DNA of 64,000 nucleotides from Alentia gelatinosa (Eukaryota; Annelida; Polychaeta; Phyllodocida; Polynoidae). A program made the position numbers and the translations under genes. Of the stretch, positions 1 through 11,900 are shown in pieces (the first letter of the stretch is position 1; each line of letters starts with the position of its first letter). Under the pieces are notes generated by a model that did not search any database, was not told the DNA's origin, and saw only the letters and a list, made by a program, of their open reading frames with translations. The stretch lies in assembly GCA_950022655.1 (NCBI GenBank), contig OX465583.1, forward strand, positions 64,694,306 through 64,758,305, written 5' to 3'.

Positions 1-1861
1 CATAATACCGAGACCGCACACCCTCCGGCGCCTTCACTCTCTCCGTCTTATTACCCTCACCCACCAAATAAATGGGAAATAAAGCAGTCCCGGTAACTGC
101 ATGGGACTGATTTACACGGCGGAGGAAGGCGGGTGTCGGTTACTGGCCTTCACTCCTCACAGACGAGGCGCAATGGGTTAGGACAATGATGGCTGGAATC
201 GTGTCATTCAGGAGGGACACCTAAATGTGTGGCCCCTGCGGTGTGGCACCGGTTAGAGCGGGATTCAGGCGCTTGACCTTGGGGAGTCAGGGGTCATCGC
301 CGCATGGCTTCTCCCACATGCTCCACGTCTCTAGGCGTGCTCCGTGACAGGCAGTTGGAAATCATCCCGTGCCGGCAGTCGACCGGCCCCCTGTGAATCA
401 TGATTATAGGTCTCTGTGAAGACCTATGATTGGCACCAATGGTCAAATGGCCTGCTTGGTCAAGGTGCTGATCAAAGGCCGCTGCCACCTTAGAAGTGTC
501 TCGCTGAGGCAGGGTGAGCATTCGTCTCGGCCCTCAGCGGATGGTGTTGGGGCGGGGCGGTGGTGCCAAGTGGAGAGGCCAAGTCATCTGCAAACATGCT
601 TACCGTGTATGGGGATGACGGGTAAATTGACTACACGATCGAGATTTGGATAGGGCAGTTGACGCCGTCTATCAAATACGTCTGTGTGGGTGTCAGAATA
701 CCAGATTTATCCGATACTCTGGTATGTTTCCCCCATAGACTTAACATTGGGTACTGGTACTTAAAGCCCATGGAGTATTTAGAAGAAAAACTCAATAGGG
801 GATTATGCTACAAATGTTAGCTAATTAGTCAATGTGAGGGGTGAGATGAATTCAGAAACCTGTGATTTTTTACGGTGGGAGCTCATTCCCATCTTGTTTG
901 AATCACTACTTTGCTGTGTGAATTAGGGTACATTTCAATATCGATGGGATATGAGCTCTGACCATAAACTTTTATAGATCTTCTATATAAACTGTCATGC
1001 AGGTTCTTTCATATTCCACCTGATTAATGCGTCTGAGACGCTAGATTATCTGCGAGTGAATTATGATGAATAAAAATATATTGTTATGAAATTATATTTC
1101 ACGTATGCGCCCCTTGTGTGACTCCAGCTTAACATACTTCATTATTTTGACATCATTTAGCAGTTAATTGATAATTTCTACAGGTTGTTATAACTATATT
1201 GCTTTAAATCACCAACGAGATGACATTATGATAAAACCACCAGACTTACTTGTGCTCCGGAAAGACAGAAATTGATATTTTAGATATCTAAATAAGTGTC
1301 CCCCTCTGATGAGGTATATCACATCATAAGATTGTCATCTTGGTTGCAATACAGCAGTTTTAAATGAAATCAACTGTGTGATCTCCCCACTTCAATATTT
1401 GAATAAGACCTATACACGATAATAGTCCATAGTTGATTGCCGAGGCAAGGAAGTGAATGCGGAAGCCACCACAGAAGCCACAGGTCCAACTGCCTTTTGG
1501 CAAATCCTGTTGACGTTGGCAGTCACCTCGCCGCCAGGTCTCATGCGATCCAGCTGGCCTTTCGACCAGCCCTTGTTGCTAGGTTAATACCAGGTATTTT
1601 ATAGGCTCTGTATACTCCCCATAGTAGAGTATAGAAGTCGGTCGCCAGGCCTATCGGTTTCTGCTGGTCTGCTGGCAGCGAGTGGGTTACGCACTGGCAA
1701 AGGGACTTTGAGTCTGATCCCTTCGCGAGCAGGTCAAACAGCTCAGCGTGCCAGCTGAGCTACTCCCGCTGCCAAAGTCAACAGCCACCGGGCTGTTCTG
1801 GAGGAGAGGCGGGCACGAGCAGGGCGCGGGGCGAGGCCGGTGCGGGAAGCTAGTGGGCGTA
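1..1861. other. Non-genic DNA with a degenerate dispersed repeat
   Basis: I see no convincing gene here. Short open frames at 294-653 and 1748-1930 lack splice context or recognisable composition. The stretch 716-1010 belongs to a dispersed repeat family: a block reading roughly 'ccatagacttaacattgggtac', then 'gtgagatgaattcagaaacc', then 'gagctctgaccataaac'. The same blocks recur near 5985, 18400, 30300, 39650 and 55380. The last 120 bases before the minisatellite are GC-rich but show no exon boundaries. Confidence 0.5.
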
Positions 1862-3098
1862 AAGCGGGGTCCACACGTAGAGACTGATGTACCTGAGACG
1901 GGTGTACTTCACACCTTTAATTTCCCCTAGTCTTAAGCGGGGTCCACACGTAGAGACTGATGTACCTGAGACGGGTGTACTTCACACCTTTCCCCTAGTC
2001 TCAGACAATTCTCCTTAGTGGGATTCACACATAGAGACTGATGTACCTGAGACGGGTGTACTTCACACTTTTAATTTCCCCTAGTCTTAAGCGGGATTCA
2101 CACTTAGAGACTGTTGTACCTGAGACGGGTGTTCTTCACACCTTTCCCCTAGTCTCAGACTATTCTCCTTTAGCGGGATTCACACATAGAGACTGATGTA
2201 CCTGAGACGGGTGTACTTCACACCTTTAATTTCCCCTAGTCTTAAGCGGGGTCCACACGTAGAGACTGATGTACCTGAGACGGGTGTACTTCACACCTTT
2301 CCCCTAGTCTCAGACAATTCTCCTTAGTGGGATTCACACATAGAGACTGATGTACCTGAGACGGGTGTACTTCACACCTTTAATTTCCCCTAGTCTTAAG
2401 CGGGATTCACACGTAGAGACTGTTGTACCTGAGACAGGTGTTCTTCACACCTTTCCCCTAGTCTCAGACTATTCTCCTTTAGCGGGATTCACACGTAGAG
2501 ACTGATGTACCTGAGACGGGTGTACTTCGCACCTTTAATTTACCCTAGTCTTAAGCGGGATCCACATGTAGAGATTGATGTGCCTGAGACGGGTGTACTT
2601 CACACCTTTCCCCTAGTCTCAGACGATTCTCCTTTACGTTTCACAAGTAGATATTCATGTAGGCCTACCTGAGATGGGTGTACTTCATACCTTTAATTTC
2701 CGCTAGTCTTAAGCGGGATTCACACGTAGAGACTGATGTACCTGAGACGGGTGTACTTCACACCTTTAATTTCCCCAAGTCTTAAGCGGGATCCACATGT
2801 AGAGATTGATGTACCTGAGACGGGTGTACTTCACACCTTTAATTTCCCCAAGTTTTAAGCGGGATTCACACGTAGAGATTGATGTACCTGAGACGGGTGT
2901 ACTTCATACCTTTCCCCTAGTCTCAGACGATTCTCCTTTACGTTTCACAAGTAGATATTCATGTAGGCCTACCTGAGATGGATGTACTTCATACCTTTTC
3001 CCTTATCTCAGACAATTCTCCTTTAGCGGGATTCACATGTAGAGACTGATGTACCTGAGACGGGTGTACTTCACACCTTTCCCCTAGTCTCATACATT
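1862..3098. repeat. Higher-order minisatellite, alternating about 74-bp and 81-bp monomers
   Basis: About 16 monomers share the core 'gtagagactgatgtacctg' followed by 'agacgggtgtacttcacacc'. Monomers of type A continue 'tttaatttcccctagtctta' and are about 74 bp. Type B monomers continue 'tttcccctagtctcagac' plus 'attctccttta' and are about 81 bp. From about 1870 to 2560 A and B mostly alternate, giving a dimeric period of about 155 bp; beyond that A runs in tandem. Two diverged monomers (near 2640 and 2943) carry 'tagatattcatgtaggcc'. The array ends near 3098. The open frame entering its start is incidental. Confidence 0.92.
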
Positions 3099-3670
3099 TC
3101 TTCTTTGGTACAAAATTCTCAGGTACAGTTGCGAATTTGATTCACATGGAACGACACGCCTAGTACATAGTCTCAGACATAGTCACAGTGAACACTCACC
3201 CTGGAACTCAAGAACCCTTGAGGTGAGTGGTTTGCCAAACATGTGATCATGCTTGCTGGCCTCCTATCGGCTAGGTTGGGTACTTAGTCAGCGACTCAGC
3301 AGTGGGTCCATTTATCTCACCAAAATGCCTTGTAAATTTCAAACAGGTTTAAAATCTAAATCTCATGGGACTCTGTACCTTGTCAGGGGTAAATGTCGCA
3401 CTTTTTACAGACTGCTTGATCTTTCTGAGAGGGGGTTGTACAATGTCTGTTCTAACTTCGCCCGGATTCATATTTTCCTATCATTAATCCTAAGTACTTG
3501 AGAAATGACTATTATTTCTAAGCACCATTTTCCCATTCTAATGAATCTATTCTCTTTTGCCTATAAAATCAAGCTGAATAAGAAATATGTGACTGTACAT
3601 ATCACTATTATTTTGTTTTTTATTGATTGCAAGCTCTCATGTTTTTTTTAAAATATTTTTATCCACTTTT
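3099..3670. other. Non-genic AT-rich DNA
   Basis: No feature is supported. An 82-codon open frame (3253-3501) has no family resemblance, ordinary AT-rich composition and no splice or promoter context, so I leave it unannotated as a gene. Confidence 0.5.
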
Positions 3671-3955
3671 ATTCAGGGAATATTGTGTGTATTATTAAGG
3701 GAATATTGTGTATTGTTGAGGCAACAAGGGAATTTGTATCAATGTTTATTAAGGGAATATAGTGTGTATTATCAAGGGAGTATTGTGTATTATTAAGGGA
3801 ATATAGTGTATTATTAAGGGAATAAGGTAATTCTTTGTATCAATTAATATTCAGGGAATATTGTGTGTAATGATAAAGGAATATTGTGTATCATTAAGGG
3901 AATATTGTGTTCATTATTAAGGGAATATTGTGTATCATTAAGGGAATATTGTGTG
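3671..3955. repeat. Short AT-rich tandem repeat, unit about 20-25 bp
   Basis: Irregular tandem copies of 'aagggaatattgtgtatta' with variable linker length run for about 285 bases, with one break near 3720-3760. It looks like a degenerate minisatellite that grew by slippage. Confidence 0.85.
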
Positions 3956-5760
3956 AGTTTTTTTCAGTTAAGATTACCGCAGTAGCTATGAGGATGGCCC
4001 GTGTTGGTGCTCTATGGCTTCACGCATACTGCCCTAAGCACACAGTCCAGTGGTCAGTCCTCTCCCCTCCCCCGCCAAGCCCAGTAGCCGCTGGTCAGTC
4101 TGTAAACACCGAGGTGTCACTCAGCGAGCCTCCTGCCCGCCGGCCATTTGACGGTCAGATTGACCATTAGCAAACATTGTAATTGGATTACAAAGCTATT
4201 TGTAAACCCTGTCCAGGCGGTTGACGCGGGTTGGGGAGGGATTGCGTCATAATGGACAGGTAGACGGGGGTGAGGTGTTCTGATAGGCCCTAATCCACCC
4301 ACGAGTTGTGTTTGGTTACGTCATATCGCCCGCAGGCGGACCAATAGGGCGGGGATGGGAGTCCACTGAGTACCAGCGGCGTGTAATTGTAAACCGCCTA
4401 CACTCTCCAAGCAGAGATTCTGCGCATGTATACACTGGCCACCAGAGCTAACGGAGTGTAGCTCTGGTGGGGTGGAATCCATGGCCACCTTCAATAGCCT
4501 GGCCGTGTGCTTGCTCACATTATAGGCCAGGTAACGCCCGCCATTTTTGTGGTGCACTATGGGTAACACGCCCATTTTTCTGGTGCATCATGGGTAGCAG
4601 TATTCATCCAGTGCTACGCTGGTTTTTAGAGAAACATTCTGATATATTATCTTAAATTGTCTGTGAATTTTATTTAACACTTCCAGTTTTCCCCAACTCA
4701 TAAAATATGAGTTGATTGACTTTCATAACTTGTGACAGTTACACTATTTTGAATTCCCAAATGAGGTGTTCTCACTGGGATGTCAAAGGGTTGAAGCCGA
4801 GATTAGTCAGCCCAAGAGACATGAAAGGTCTGCTAGGAGAGTGAACCGTCTCTTCACCACTGGACAACTTCTGAGTGTCCACTGAGCGACCACCGAAGCA
4901 GGAGACACGCCGAGCAAAAAGAAAAACACACAAAAAATCAGCGATTTCAAGGATCGCCAACACAAAATGGCGTGCATGTGAGCAATCATTTCATATTTCA
5001 CCTGATCATTGCTTATGATATGCTAAACTATTGGTGGGAGATGCTCCTATGAGATTGTAGCTCACATACACCCAGTTCTATGTTGATGATTCTAGAAAGC
5101 CCTGGGCTTCTCGCTTGGTGTGTCCCCGGCTTCATGCTTGAGTGAACACCCACCCACCAAAAGGCCTCTACTTCTGAAGGCCAGCACTGATGTTTGAAGT
5201 ATACATGCATATCCATTTTATCCTAGGTATCAGATTTCCTAATTATTTCCATTTTGCAACCCCAAGATAATGACATCTATGCACGTTTCCCCGGGCATGA
5301 TAGTGATACTTGCCTTTGGTGTTATTCTGGTAAATGAGACCTAAGGAGAGAAGCCGAATATTAAAGATATTAGAACCGGGGGTGCCTTACATATGAATGA
5401 TTATAATTGGACCATATGAGACCAATATCGGATTGACATCTTAACCTCTTATTCCAGATGTTATCATGTTATTACATGGTATACATGGTATACACAATTC
5501 AAAGAAACCTAGGTAGTTTTTTCGACATATATCACTGAGTACCTCAAATTCTATATGGAGACAACACAGGCTGGGGTTTGACCCTTTTGCTACGACATGT
5601 TGCCTGAAGGCATTTGCGGACCTAGTACGCTATGATGTCCCGAGACATCATTTCCGAAATTCAAATGATTGCTATTTTCTGATAATATAATGCGAATATT
5701 TTTATATTATTTTTCCAAACTATATAAAACTATATCATAGTTAATATATTCACTATCATA

Positions 5761-5830
5761 TTGACAAAGGCGACTTTACGCCGAAACGTTGTAACCAGCT
5801 GCACCAAATAAAGCCTATTACTGTGACCAA
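5761..5830 (+). other. Degenerate hammerhead-like motif and retroelement 3' end-like tail
   Basis: The sequence TTGACAA is followed by a small stem (ggcg at 5769-5772 pairing with cgcc at 5779-5782) and then GAAAC (5783-5787). This is the order of a hammerhead ribozyme core (CUGANGA, stem II, GAAAC), with about two core substitutions. Such motifs are known in Penelope-like elements and other invertebrate retroelements. An AATAAA at about 5807 follows. I infer a 3' end remnant of such an element. It is unlikely to be catalytic as written because the CUGANGA box is altered. Confidence 0.3.
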
Positions 5831-5984
5831 CTTGGATAGGTGTGGAGTTGTACTTGCTCACCTTACTTTGATTCTACCATATAAAATCCTAATTGTTTTG
5901 GCTTACCATGTAGTTGTGATGTAATGACATTACTCTGGGTATTGTGAAATGCGCCAGCGTACTACAAGTGGTGAATATTGTGAT

Positions 5985-6290
5985 ACTGCGGTATTTTTCT
6001 CAAGAGGCTTAACATTAGGAACTCATACTCCACAGGTGTGATAGTATTGTACCCAATACTCAATGGCTATTTGGATGAGTTATTCTATGGATTAATAATG
6101 TTTCTGGTCATGCATACGGGGTGAGATAGAATCAGAAACCCACTCGATGAAATTAACTTAGTCCACACTCCACTTCAATTCACCGCTCTGTGATTCACTC
6201 TGCTTCACTTCGTGAATTACTCCGCAGTCAAACTTCGGTGGAGCACGGACAGAACAATTTTCATCTCGTGAGTTTTCTTCTAACTATGCA
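5985..6290. repeat. Dispersed foldback repeat copy
   Basis: This segment shares blocks with 716-1010, 30060-30480 and 55280-55560, including a taacattaggaactc-type block and a gtgagatagaatcagaaacc-type block. It carries an imperfect hairpin whose tip (about 6196-6230) resembles the tip of the hairpin at 30121-30133. It lies immediately left of the split inverted-repeat element. It is non-coding. Confidence 0.55.
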
Positions 6291-6524
6291 GTGCAGTTAA
6301 AGGGTTATGAACCAGGGACCTGTTTCACTAGTTTCGTGACATGTCTGTGCCACCATACAGACATATAGGTTGTCTAGTTTCGTGACAAACACAAGTAGCT
6401 GCCCTTAGGAAAAAGACAGACCCCAAACATAAGAATTAGACAAATCTACACATAATGGACCTGTTTCGCTAGTTTCGTGACAAAATTGTTAGACAGACAT
6501 GAAAAGCGGCACCAACAGTGCAAG

Positions 6525-6792
6525 TGTAATGCATCAGGTAACGAACAATACCACAAGTCAGCGTGTCAAATTCTGATTTATTTTCCATCTTACACTTTAC
6601 TATATACCATATCATCATGGCTTGTCATTGGTTACACCTTGTCATTGGCTTAGATAAGCATGACAAGACATGACGGTTATACATAGTATGTCAATCATAA
6701 CCGTAGACACGCCCACTACGAGCCAGGGCAGCCCGTGCCTGTCAGCGAGTCTACTTATACTATTATTATATATTCATCTATGATTCACTACA
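6525..6792 (-). repeat. 3' LTR of the provirus
   Basis: This 268-bp repeat matches 14093-14360 with no difference that I can find by eye. In the transcribed orientation it begins TGTAGTG and ends CATTACA. A minus-strand AATAAA (6577-6582) is the likely polyadenylation signal for proviral transcripts. A TATA-like run lies at 6761-6774. Confidence 0.95.
6577..6582 (-). promoter_or_regulatory. Polyadenylation signal AATAAA in the 3' LTR
   Basis: The plus strand reads tttatt inside the 3' LTR, about 215 bases into the LTR in the sense direction. The same hexamer is present in the 5' LTR at 14145-14150. Its role is inferred from position. Confidence 0.5.
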
Positions 6793-6805
6793 CTCCTCCC
6801 TTTTC
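6793..6805 (-). other. Polypurine tract of the provirus
   Basis: On the minus strand GAAAAGGGAGGAG directly abuts the first base (TG) of the 3' LTR. This is the expected position and composition for the RNase H-resistant primer of plus-strand DNA synthesis, and it also fixes the LTR boundary. Confidence 0.85.
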
Positions 6806-7120
6806 AAGATTGATCCAAGTACCTGGATCACTCTGATATGCTAACCAATATCGGTGGACAGCTATGCTACTTAGTTATAGTTAATTCATACAATAAAACG
6901 TGATAATAGACTTATAATCGAGGCAGAAACAGCAGGTTAAATATTGAGCCTTAGCACTACCATCACCTACAACACCTATTGAATCTAAAACAATACCAAA
7001 TCTTCTCGTATAATGTACGTACGTGTTACTTTTACAGACATCGTGATTAATTTATATTTCTGAGGTTACCATTTCGTCTAGCATATCCATTTCTGGCGTC
7101 ATTCACATTATTTCATAACA
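6806..7120 (-). other. Provirus 3' untranslated region
   Basis: About 315 bases lie between the env stop and the polypurine tract. I see no open frame of note or accessory gene in this stretch on the sense strand. It is AT-rich. Confidence 0.6.
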
Positions 7121-8926
7121 CTATTTCTCATCCGGCATCTGCAACCCTGTTGGACCTACTGTTGCTGCTATCGTTTCGTGGGGTATCATAGGCAATTCTA
7201 CTGATTCACTAACGAGATCACGATCCAATGTTCTAATGGTGTCTTTCACAACTTTCATCACGAATGTACGTTTATTGTACATAAATAGAACGACGGTCAT
7301 CACCATTACTGATATGCAGCCGCCAATGCCCACAGATAGTCCTGATATCTCCAGTGGTGATACTGTTAATTCGTTGTCGTACAGCGGCAACTCCCAGTTA
7401 TGGATGTCAGCTATAGGCACTGTCAATTGTCCGAGTTTCACCAGGTCCTGTTGTATCTCTGTGTTAATGGTTTTAGGCCACTTGGTTTGAATGGAAGGGA
7501 TGGTCAAGGGTCGGGCAGGTGTCAGTTCTACTCGCAAAAAGCCTATATTGACACCTTTCAACGTCCATTCGTCGGTTTCTAACCCACAGTTTTCGGCTAA
7601 TACAAGCTGTGTTATTTTCGTGAGCACTTCTTTTCGAGCCGTTCGTCCCATACACCTATGTGTGAGCGTTACCTCCGTGAATGGTACAATGGTTACTAAG
7701 AATGGCTGGTCAACATCTCTCACGGCCATAGCTTTGGTTGGAGGTATTGGAGTTATTTTTACCTCACACAGCCCGCTACTTTCACCTTCTATCAGTCGTG
7801 CCTCACATGATGGTTGTGTCTTTTGTATCGCAGGAAAGCATATCATCGGTTGTCTTCCAACACACACGTCAGGGGTAGGTATAAAGGATGCCTTGGCTTC
7901 AGAGGCTACTGCTACCCTACGCTTTCCTACTATAGTCCGTGTGAGATTCTGCGTGAACATCACTGGAAAGTATTGCATGTTGTATGTAAGAAACACGTCA
8001 CGGGATACTGCAGGTATGATGAGTTTGTATGCCAGTCTGTTCTCATGAGTCCATAGAGGTTCTACGTCTAGGTGTTGGTAGTACCAGCTTACCGGTAGTG
8101 TCGCATGACCTTGCCTCTCTAGACCTGTTAATATCATTTTCATTTCGCTCGGGTATAGAATGTCCCTTGATAAAGTTTTTCGTTCTAACTGTATCAGTTG
8201 TTGATGAAACACATCCACTTCTCTTGCGAATTTGCTTACTAGTAACTCCATCACCGTTAGTGTTTGGTCTACGATTTGTTGTATCTGTAGTGTCTGTATG
8301 GCATATATGTGGTCTTCTATTTTCTTATTTATCCTTTCTACGATTTCTTGAAGCTTGGCCGTATGTTGTTGTAGAGTATTTAGATTTGTTCTTGTTTCTA
8401 CATTTCGTTGTCTTGTGAGATTTAACAATGATAACAGATGTACTTCATGTTGGTTAAGTCGTGATACTGCCGATCCTATTCTGTCCACTTCCCGAGCTAA
8501 CACTTTCATTTCTGCTTCCGTGGCCACACCAAAACAAGCTTTTGCCAATTCACCAAACACTGACCGAATTCCCCTCTTCTTTCTTCCGGTGTTAGATAGT
8601 TCATCATGCAATTGATCATTACCAACCTTTAAATTGTGTAGCGTATGTGTAAAACGCATATCCCATACTGCTATTGAGTTCTCGTCCACGCGGTCCGTCG
8701 ACAAGTTCCGGTATTCTTTGAATTGTCTTTCAAGTGATTGTAAGTCCGGTACCATTGGTGGTTGTATTGTCACAATCACCGTCCAAAGTGCGGATATTAT
8801 CCTCGTATCTCCCTCCAATGTTACCAAGACTCCATCCTTTTCCAGTATTGGAGAGGTTGATATCTGCTGCACACACAACGCACATATTATAAGTAACCAA
8901 TGCATACTAATTTTCACTGGTTTCAT
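7121..8926 (-). CDS. env: Envelope fusion glycoprotein, baculovirus F-like
   Basis: A 601-residue class I-like membrane fusion protein expected to be displayed on the particle or cell surface. A hydrophobic signal peptide (about residues 8-24) is followed by N-glycosylation motifs such as NLS near residue 74. A furin-type site RKKR (115-118) is followed by a Gly/Phe-containing segment (GIRSVFGELAKACFG, 119-133) that resembles the fusion peptide of errantivirus and baculovirus F proteins. Heptad-like, Leu/Gln-rich helices span about 140-250. A Cys-rich region (about 355-450) precedes a single membrane anchor (about 528-550) and a short cytoplasmic tail. The start ATG overlaps the pol end by 20 bp in another reading frame. 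An acceptor-like CTACAG lies 7 bases upstream, so expression from a spliced RNA is plausible. The frame is intact, with no stops or shifts. Family assignment rests on motif order rather than a search. Confidence 0.9.
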   Translation of the reverse strand: MKPVKISMHWLLIICALCVQQISTSPILEKDGVLVTLEGDTRIISALWTVIVTIQPPMVPDLQSLERQFKEYRNLSTDRVDENSIAVWDMRFTHTLHNLKVGNDQLHDELSNTGRKKRGIRSVFGELAKACFGVATEAEMKVLAREVDRIGSAVSRLNQHEVHLLSLLNLTRQRNVETRTNLNTLQQHTAKLQEIVERINKKIEDHIYAIQTLQIQQIVDQTLTVMELLVSKFAREVDVFHQQLIQLERKTLSRDILYPSEMKMILTGLERQGHATLPVSWYYQHLDVEPLWTHENRLAYKLIIPAVSRDVFLTYNMQYFPVMFTQNLTRTIVGKRRVAVASEAKASFIPTPDVCVGRQPMICFPAIQKTQPSCEARLIEGESSGLCEVKITPIPPTKAMAVRDVDQPFLVTIVPFTEVTLTHRCMGRTARKEVLTKITQLVLAENCGLETDEWTLKGVNIGFLRVELTPARPLTIPSIQTKWPKTINTEIQQDLVKLGQLTVPIADIHNWELPLYDNELTVSPLEISGLSVGIGGCISVMVMTVVLFMYNKRTFVMKVVKDTIRTLDRDLVSESVELPMIPHETIAATVGPTGLQMPDEK

Positions 8927-11900
8927 CCTCGTCTGTAGACGACCACTCCTTGTAGTTCACGCTGGCGGTTGCCGATAATCCCGATGTACTTCTGAATTGT
9001 GACCGTGTGCGTACGTTGTATGTTACTGTGGACGTGTGTTGTACACTATGCGATGACGATGGTGATTGTGACCCGCTGGTGACTGTCCTTTTATCTTCAT
9101 CCGTCTGAATGGGGGAGGGGTTCTTATCCGAGTACACAGACGTCGCCGCTTCGTCAGGATCAGGCTGTGGCAGGTCCGATAACACCGAGTCGACCGATGT
9201 TCTTGTTGAAGCCTGATCTATTATGTTACTATCGTAATCTGTAGTGCTCTTATCCGTATCATTGCCGTCGTATACCTGCCACCCGTCATCTCCATCGTCT
9301 GTATGGCATCTGTCAGATTGGCTGTATGACACAGGTATGCTCGTTTGATGTTTATCAGTGTCCTTCCCTAAGTCCGTGTCGGTTATGTTTGTATTGTCAT
9401 TAGTGTCGCGGTCCGTGGCATGTAATCGCTCCTTATGCCTTATCCTGTTTTGTCTCCTTTTGAGGGTTTTTGTTGATGCGGTGCTCTTGGTGGTATCAGT
9501 GCGTTGATATCGGCCATTCACTATGCGATCGCGCGGTAGATTGTCAAAGGGGTTGAAGGGATTTATGTTCACCTTATCAGTTCCTGCCTGTCTGCTCATC
9601 TTAGTGGGTCCTTGATGTTTATTGCTGCAATCTGGCGTTGTAGCAGGTACGGTGACATTGCCCGCGAGTGGTTGTTGATTACGCCTATGTGTATTGCTTT
9701 GTTGTCGTCCGGCTGTGCCTGTCTTATCAAGGTTTTTTACCGCTGCTCTTGTATCGTCTTTCATGTCTCTGGTGGTCATAGGCCAGTATGTGACACCCTC
9801 GGGTATACTTTTGAGCCTGTCCATGTTGACACGTAGTATCTTTCCTGACTGATGTATTAGCCGTACCACTTGTCCCTCTATATCCGTTATCATATATCCG
9901 TGGGTATATGGCGCCTGGAACGTGGTGGGATTAGCATGCTGTAGTAAAACCTCTTGGCCAATTTTATAACTTGGCGCCGTTTTTCTTAAATCCAGCCGTG
10001 CTTTGTTCTGTTGTTGTAGATCCTTGGTTTTTTCCCTGGCTTTTTGTAGTGCCATTCTATGTTCAGAGATTTGGTGTTTCAAGACTTTGAGCTCTTCCCC
10101 CACAGGAACTTTGTCCGGATTGTTGTTTCGGATAGGTGGTTCTCTCCCATGATGGAGAAAGTAGGGAGAAAAACCCGTGACAGTAGAAATGGATGAACGG
10201 TATGCCCATAGTGCGGTATATAAATGGGCTTCCCACTGATTTGCTTGACCTTGCACTAACTTTGCGATCATCGACTTCAATGTCTTGTTTAACCTCTCTG
10301 TTTTGGCGTTTGTCATGGGATGGTAGGGAGTCGAATACCTCCATTGTATGCGGTATTTCTCACAGACTTGTCGTATTGCCATGTTGAGAAACTCCTTACC
10401 CCTATCTGAGATCACTATTTGCGGGGGCCCGTGGGAAGGTATCCATTTTTCGATGAAGAAGGTTGTTATCCAAAGTGCTCTTTTGTCAGGAATTGGTATC
10501 ACCTCTGCCCATCCCGTGGCATGGTCGATGCAGACTATTGCGTATTTGTTACCCTTGTGACTTTCTGGTAGTGGTCCGATGAGGTCTATCCCAATGATCT
10601 CATTAGGCGCAGTGGGAACTGGAGGAGGCTGGGCATGTGGATATGTTTTGTTCGTGCGGTATAGTGCACATACTGCGCAATTGGTCAATATACGTTGAAT
10701 ATCTCGTTTCATATTTGGCCATTTGTAGAATTGCGCCACTCGTGTATACGTTTTGCACATTTGTTGGTGTCCTAGTTCTTCATGTACACTTTGCACTACC
10801 CGACGTACCAAGGTTGTTGGCAATACTATACGAGGGTAACACGTTCCTAGTAGTGGTCGCAACGTATACAGTACACCATCCACTAACACGTAATCCTCCT
10901 CGCTTTGTCGGCCCATTTCGTATTGTGGTAGTTGTGCCTGTTCTGCGACTAATTCCATGTACGACAGGTACGGATCATTCCACGGGTTCTTCGGAGTTGT
11001 AGGTACCACTGGTCTCTTTGGGATAGTGGTTAAGAGTTCGGAAAATTGAGACATTTCCGACTGTGTGGATTTGGAATCCTCTGCTGCGATTTCCGGGGTT
11101 GCGATACTTGGATTCGTCATTTTTTGGGTAGGGGGTAGGCGCGAGAGCATGTCTGCTCGTACATTGTTGGCGCCTTTTCTATACTCTATTGGTGCCCCGT
11201 ATTCCGCTAAGAGTACGGCCCACCTCTGGATCTTTGAGTTCTTGACCTCTTGCTGGAAAAAGCTGCGTAACGGCAAATGATCCGTTATTATGACAAAGGA
11301 AGCCCCTTGTAAATACGGTCTCAGTTTTTGTAACGCATAAACAATAGCAAAGGCTTCCTTTTCAATGGTTGCCCATTTTCTTTGTCCTTCTCCCAGCTGT
11401 TTCGATATATATTGTATCGGTCTTTCAACGCCCTCGTCGTCCATTTGTGTAAGTATTCCACCTACGCATCCCAGGCTGGCGTCCACGTACAGACGGTATG
11501 GTTTCTGTGCATTAGGAAAAGCCATGACGTGGTCGGACACTAGAGCATCTTTGAGATTTAGGAAAGCTTCCTGGCGCACCTTTGTCCATACAAACGTGCT
11601 TCCTTTTCGGGTCAATTCCACTAACGGTTCGGCTTTTTCGGCGAAGTTAGGGATACACTGTCTGTAGTACCCGGCTAATCCCAGAAAGCGCTGTACTTCC
11701 TTTGCACTGGTTGGTGCGGCCATGTCCTTTATAACCTGCACTTTGTTTGGGTTTGCTCGGATTCCTTTGGTGCCGACTATGTATCCCAACAACTTCACTT
11801 CCTCTTGATGTAACATGCATTTGTCGGCGTTGATGGTGAGATGATTCTGTTCCAGTAATGAGAACACTTCCTTCAGGTGTTGATCGTGTTGATCTGGTGA

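Larger units (their letters stand above)
3956..6312. other. Non-genic DNA with dispersed repeat pieces
   Basis: A GC-richer patch (about 4000-4530) contains CpG-rich blocks but no exon with acceptor and donor. The segment 4990-5220 contains blocks ('tgctaaactattggtgggag' and 'agattgtagctcacatacac') that recur near 30745. At 5985-6290 lies a copy of the dispersed foldback family, with a hairpin around 6190-6235. No protein-coding gene is supported. Confidence 0.5.

Noticed and set aside
7491..8048. Long plus-strand frames opposite env and pol (also 12580-13296)
   Set aside because: Antisense shadows of proviral genes; no motifs of their own.
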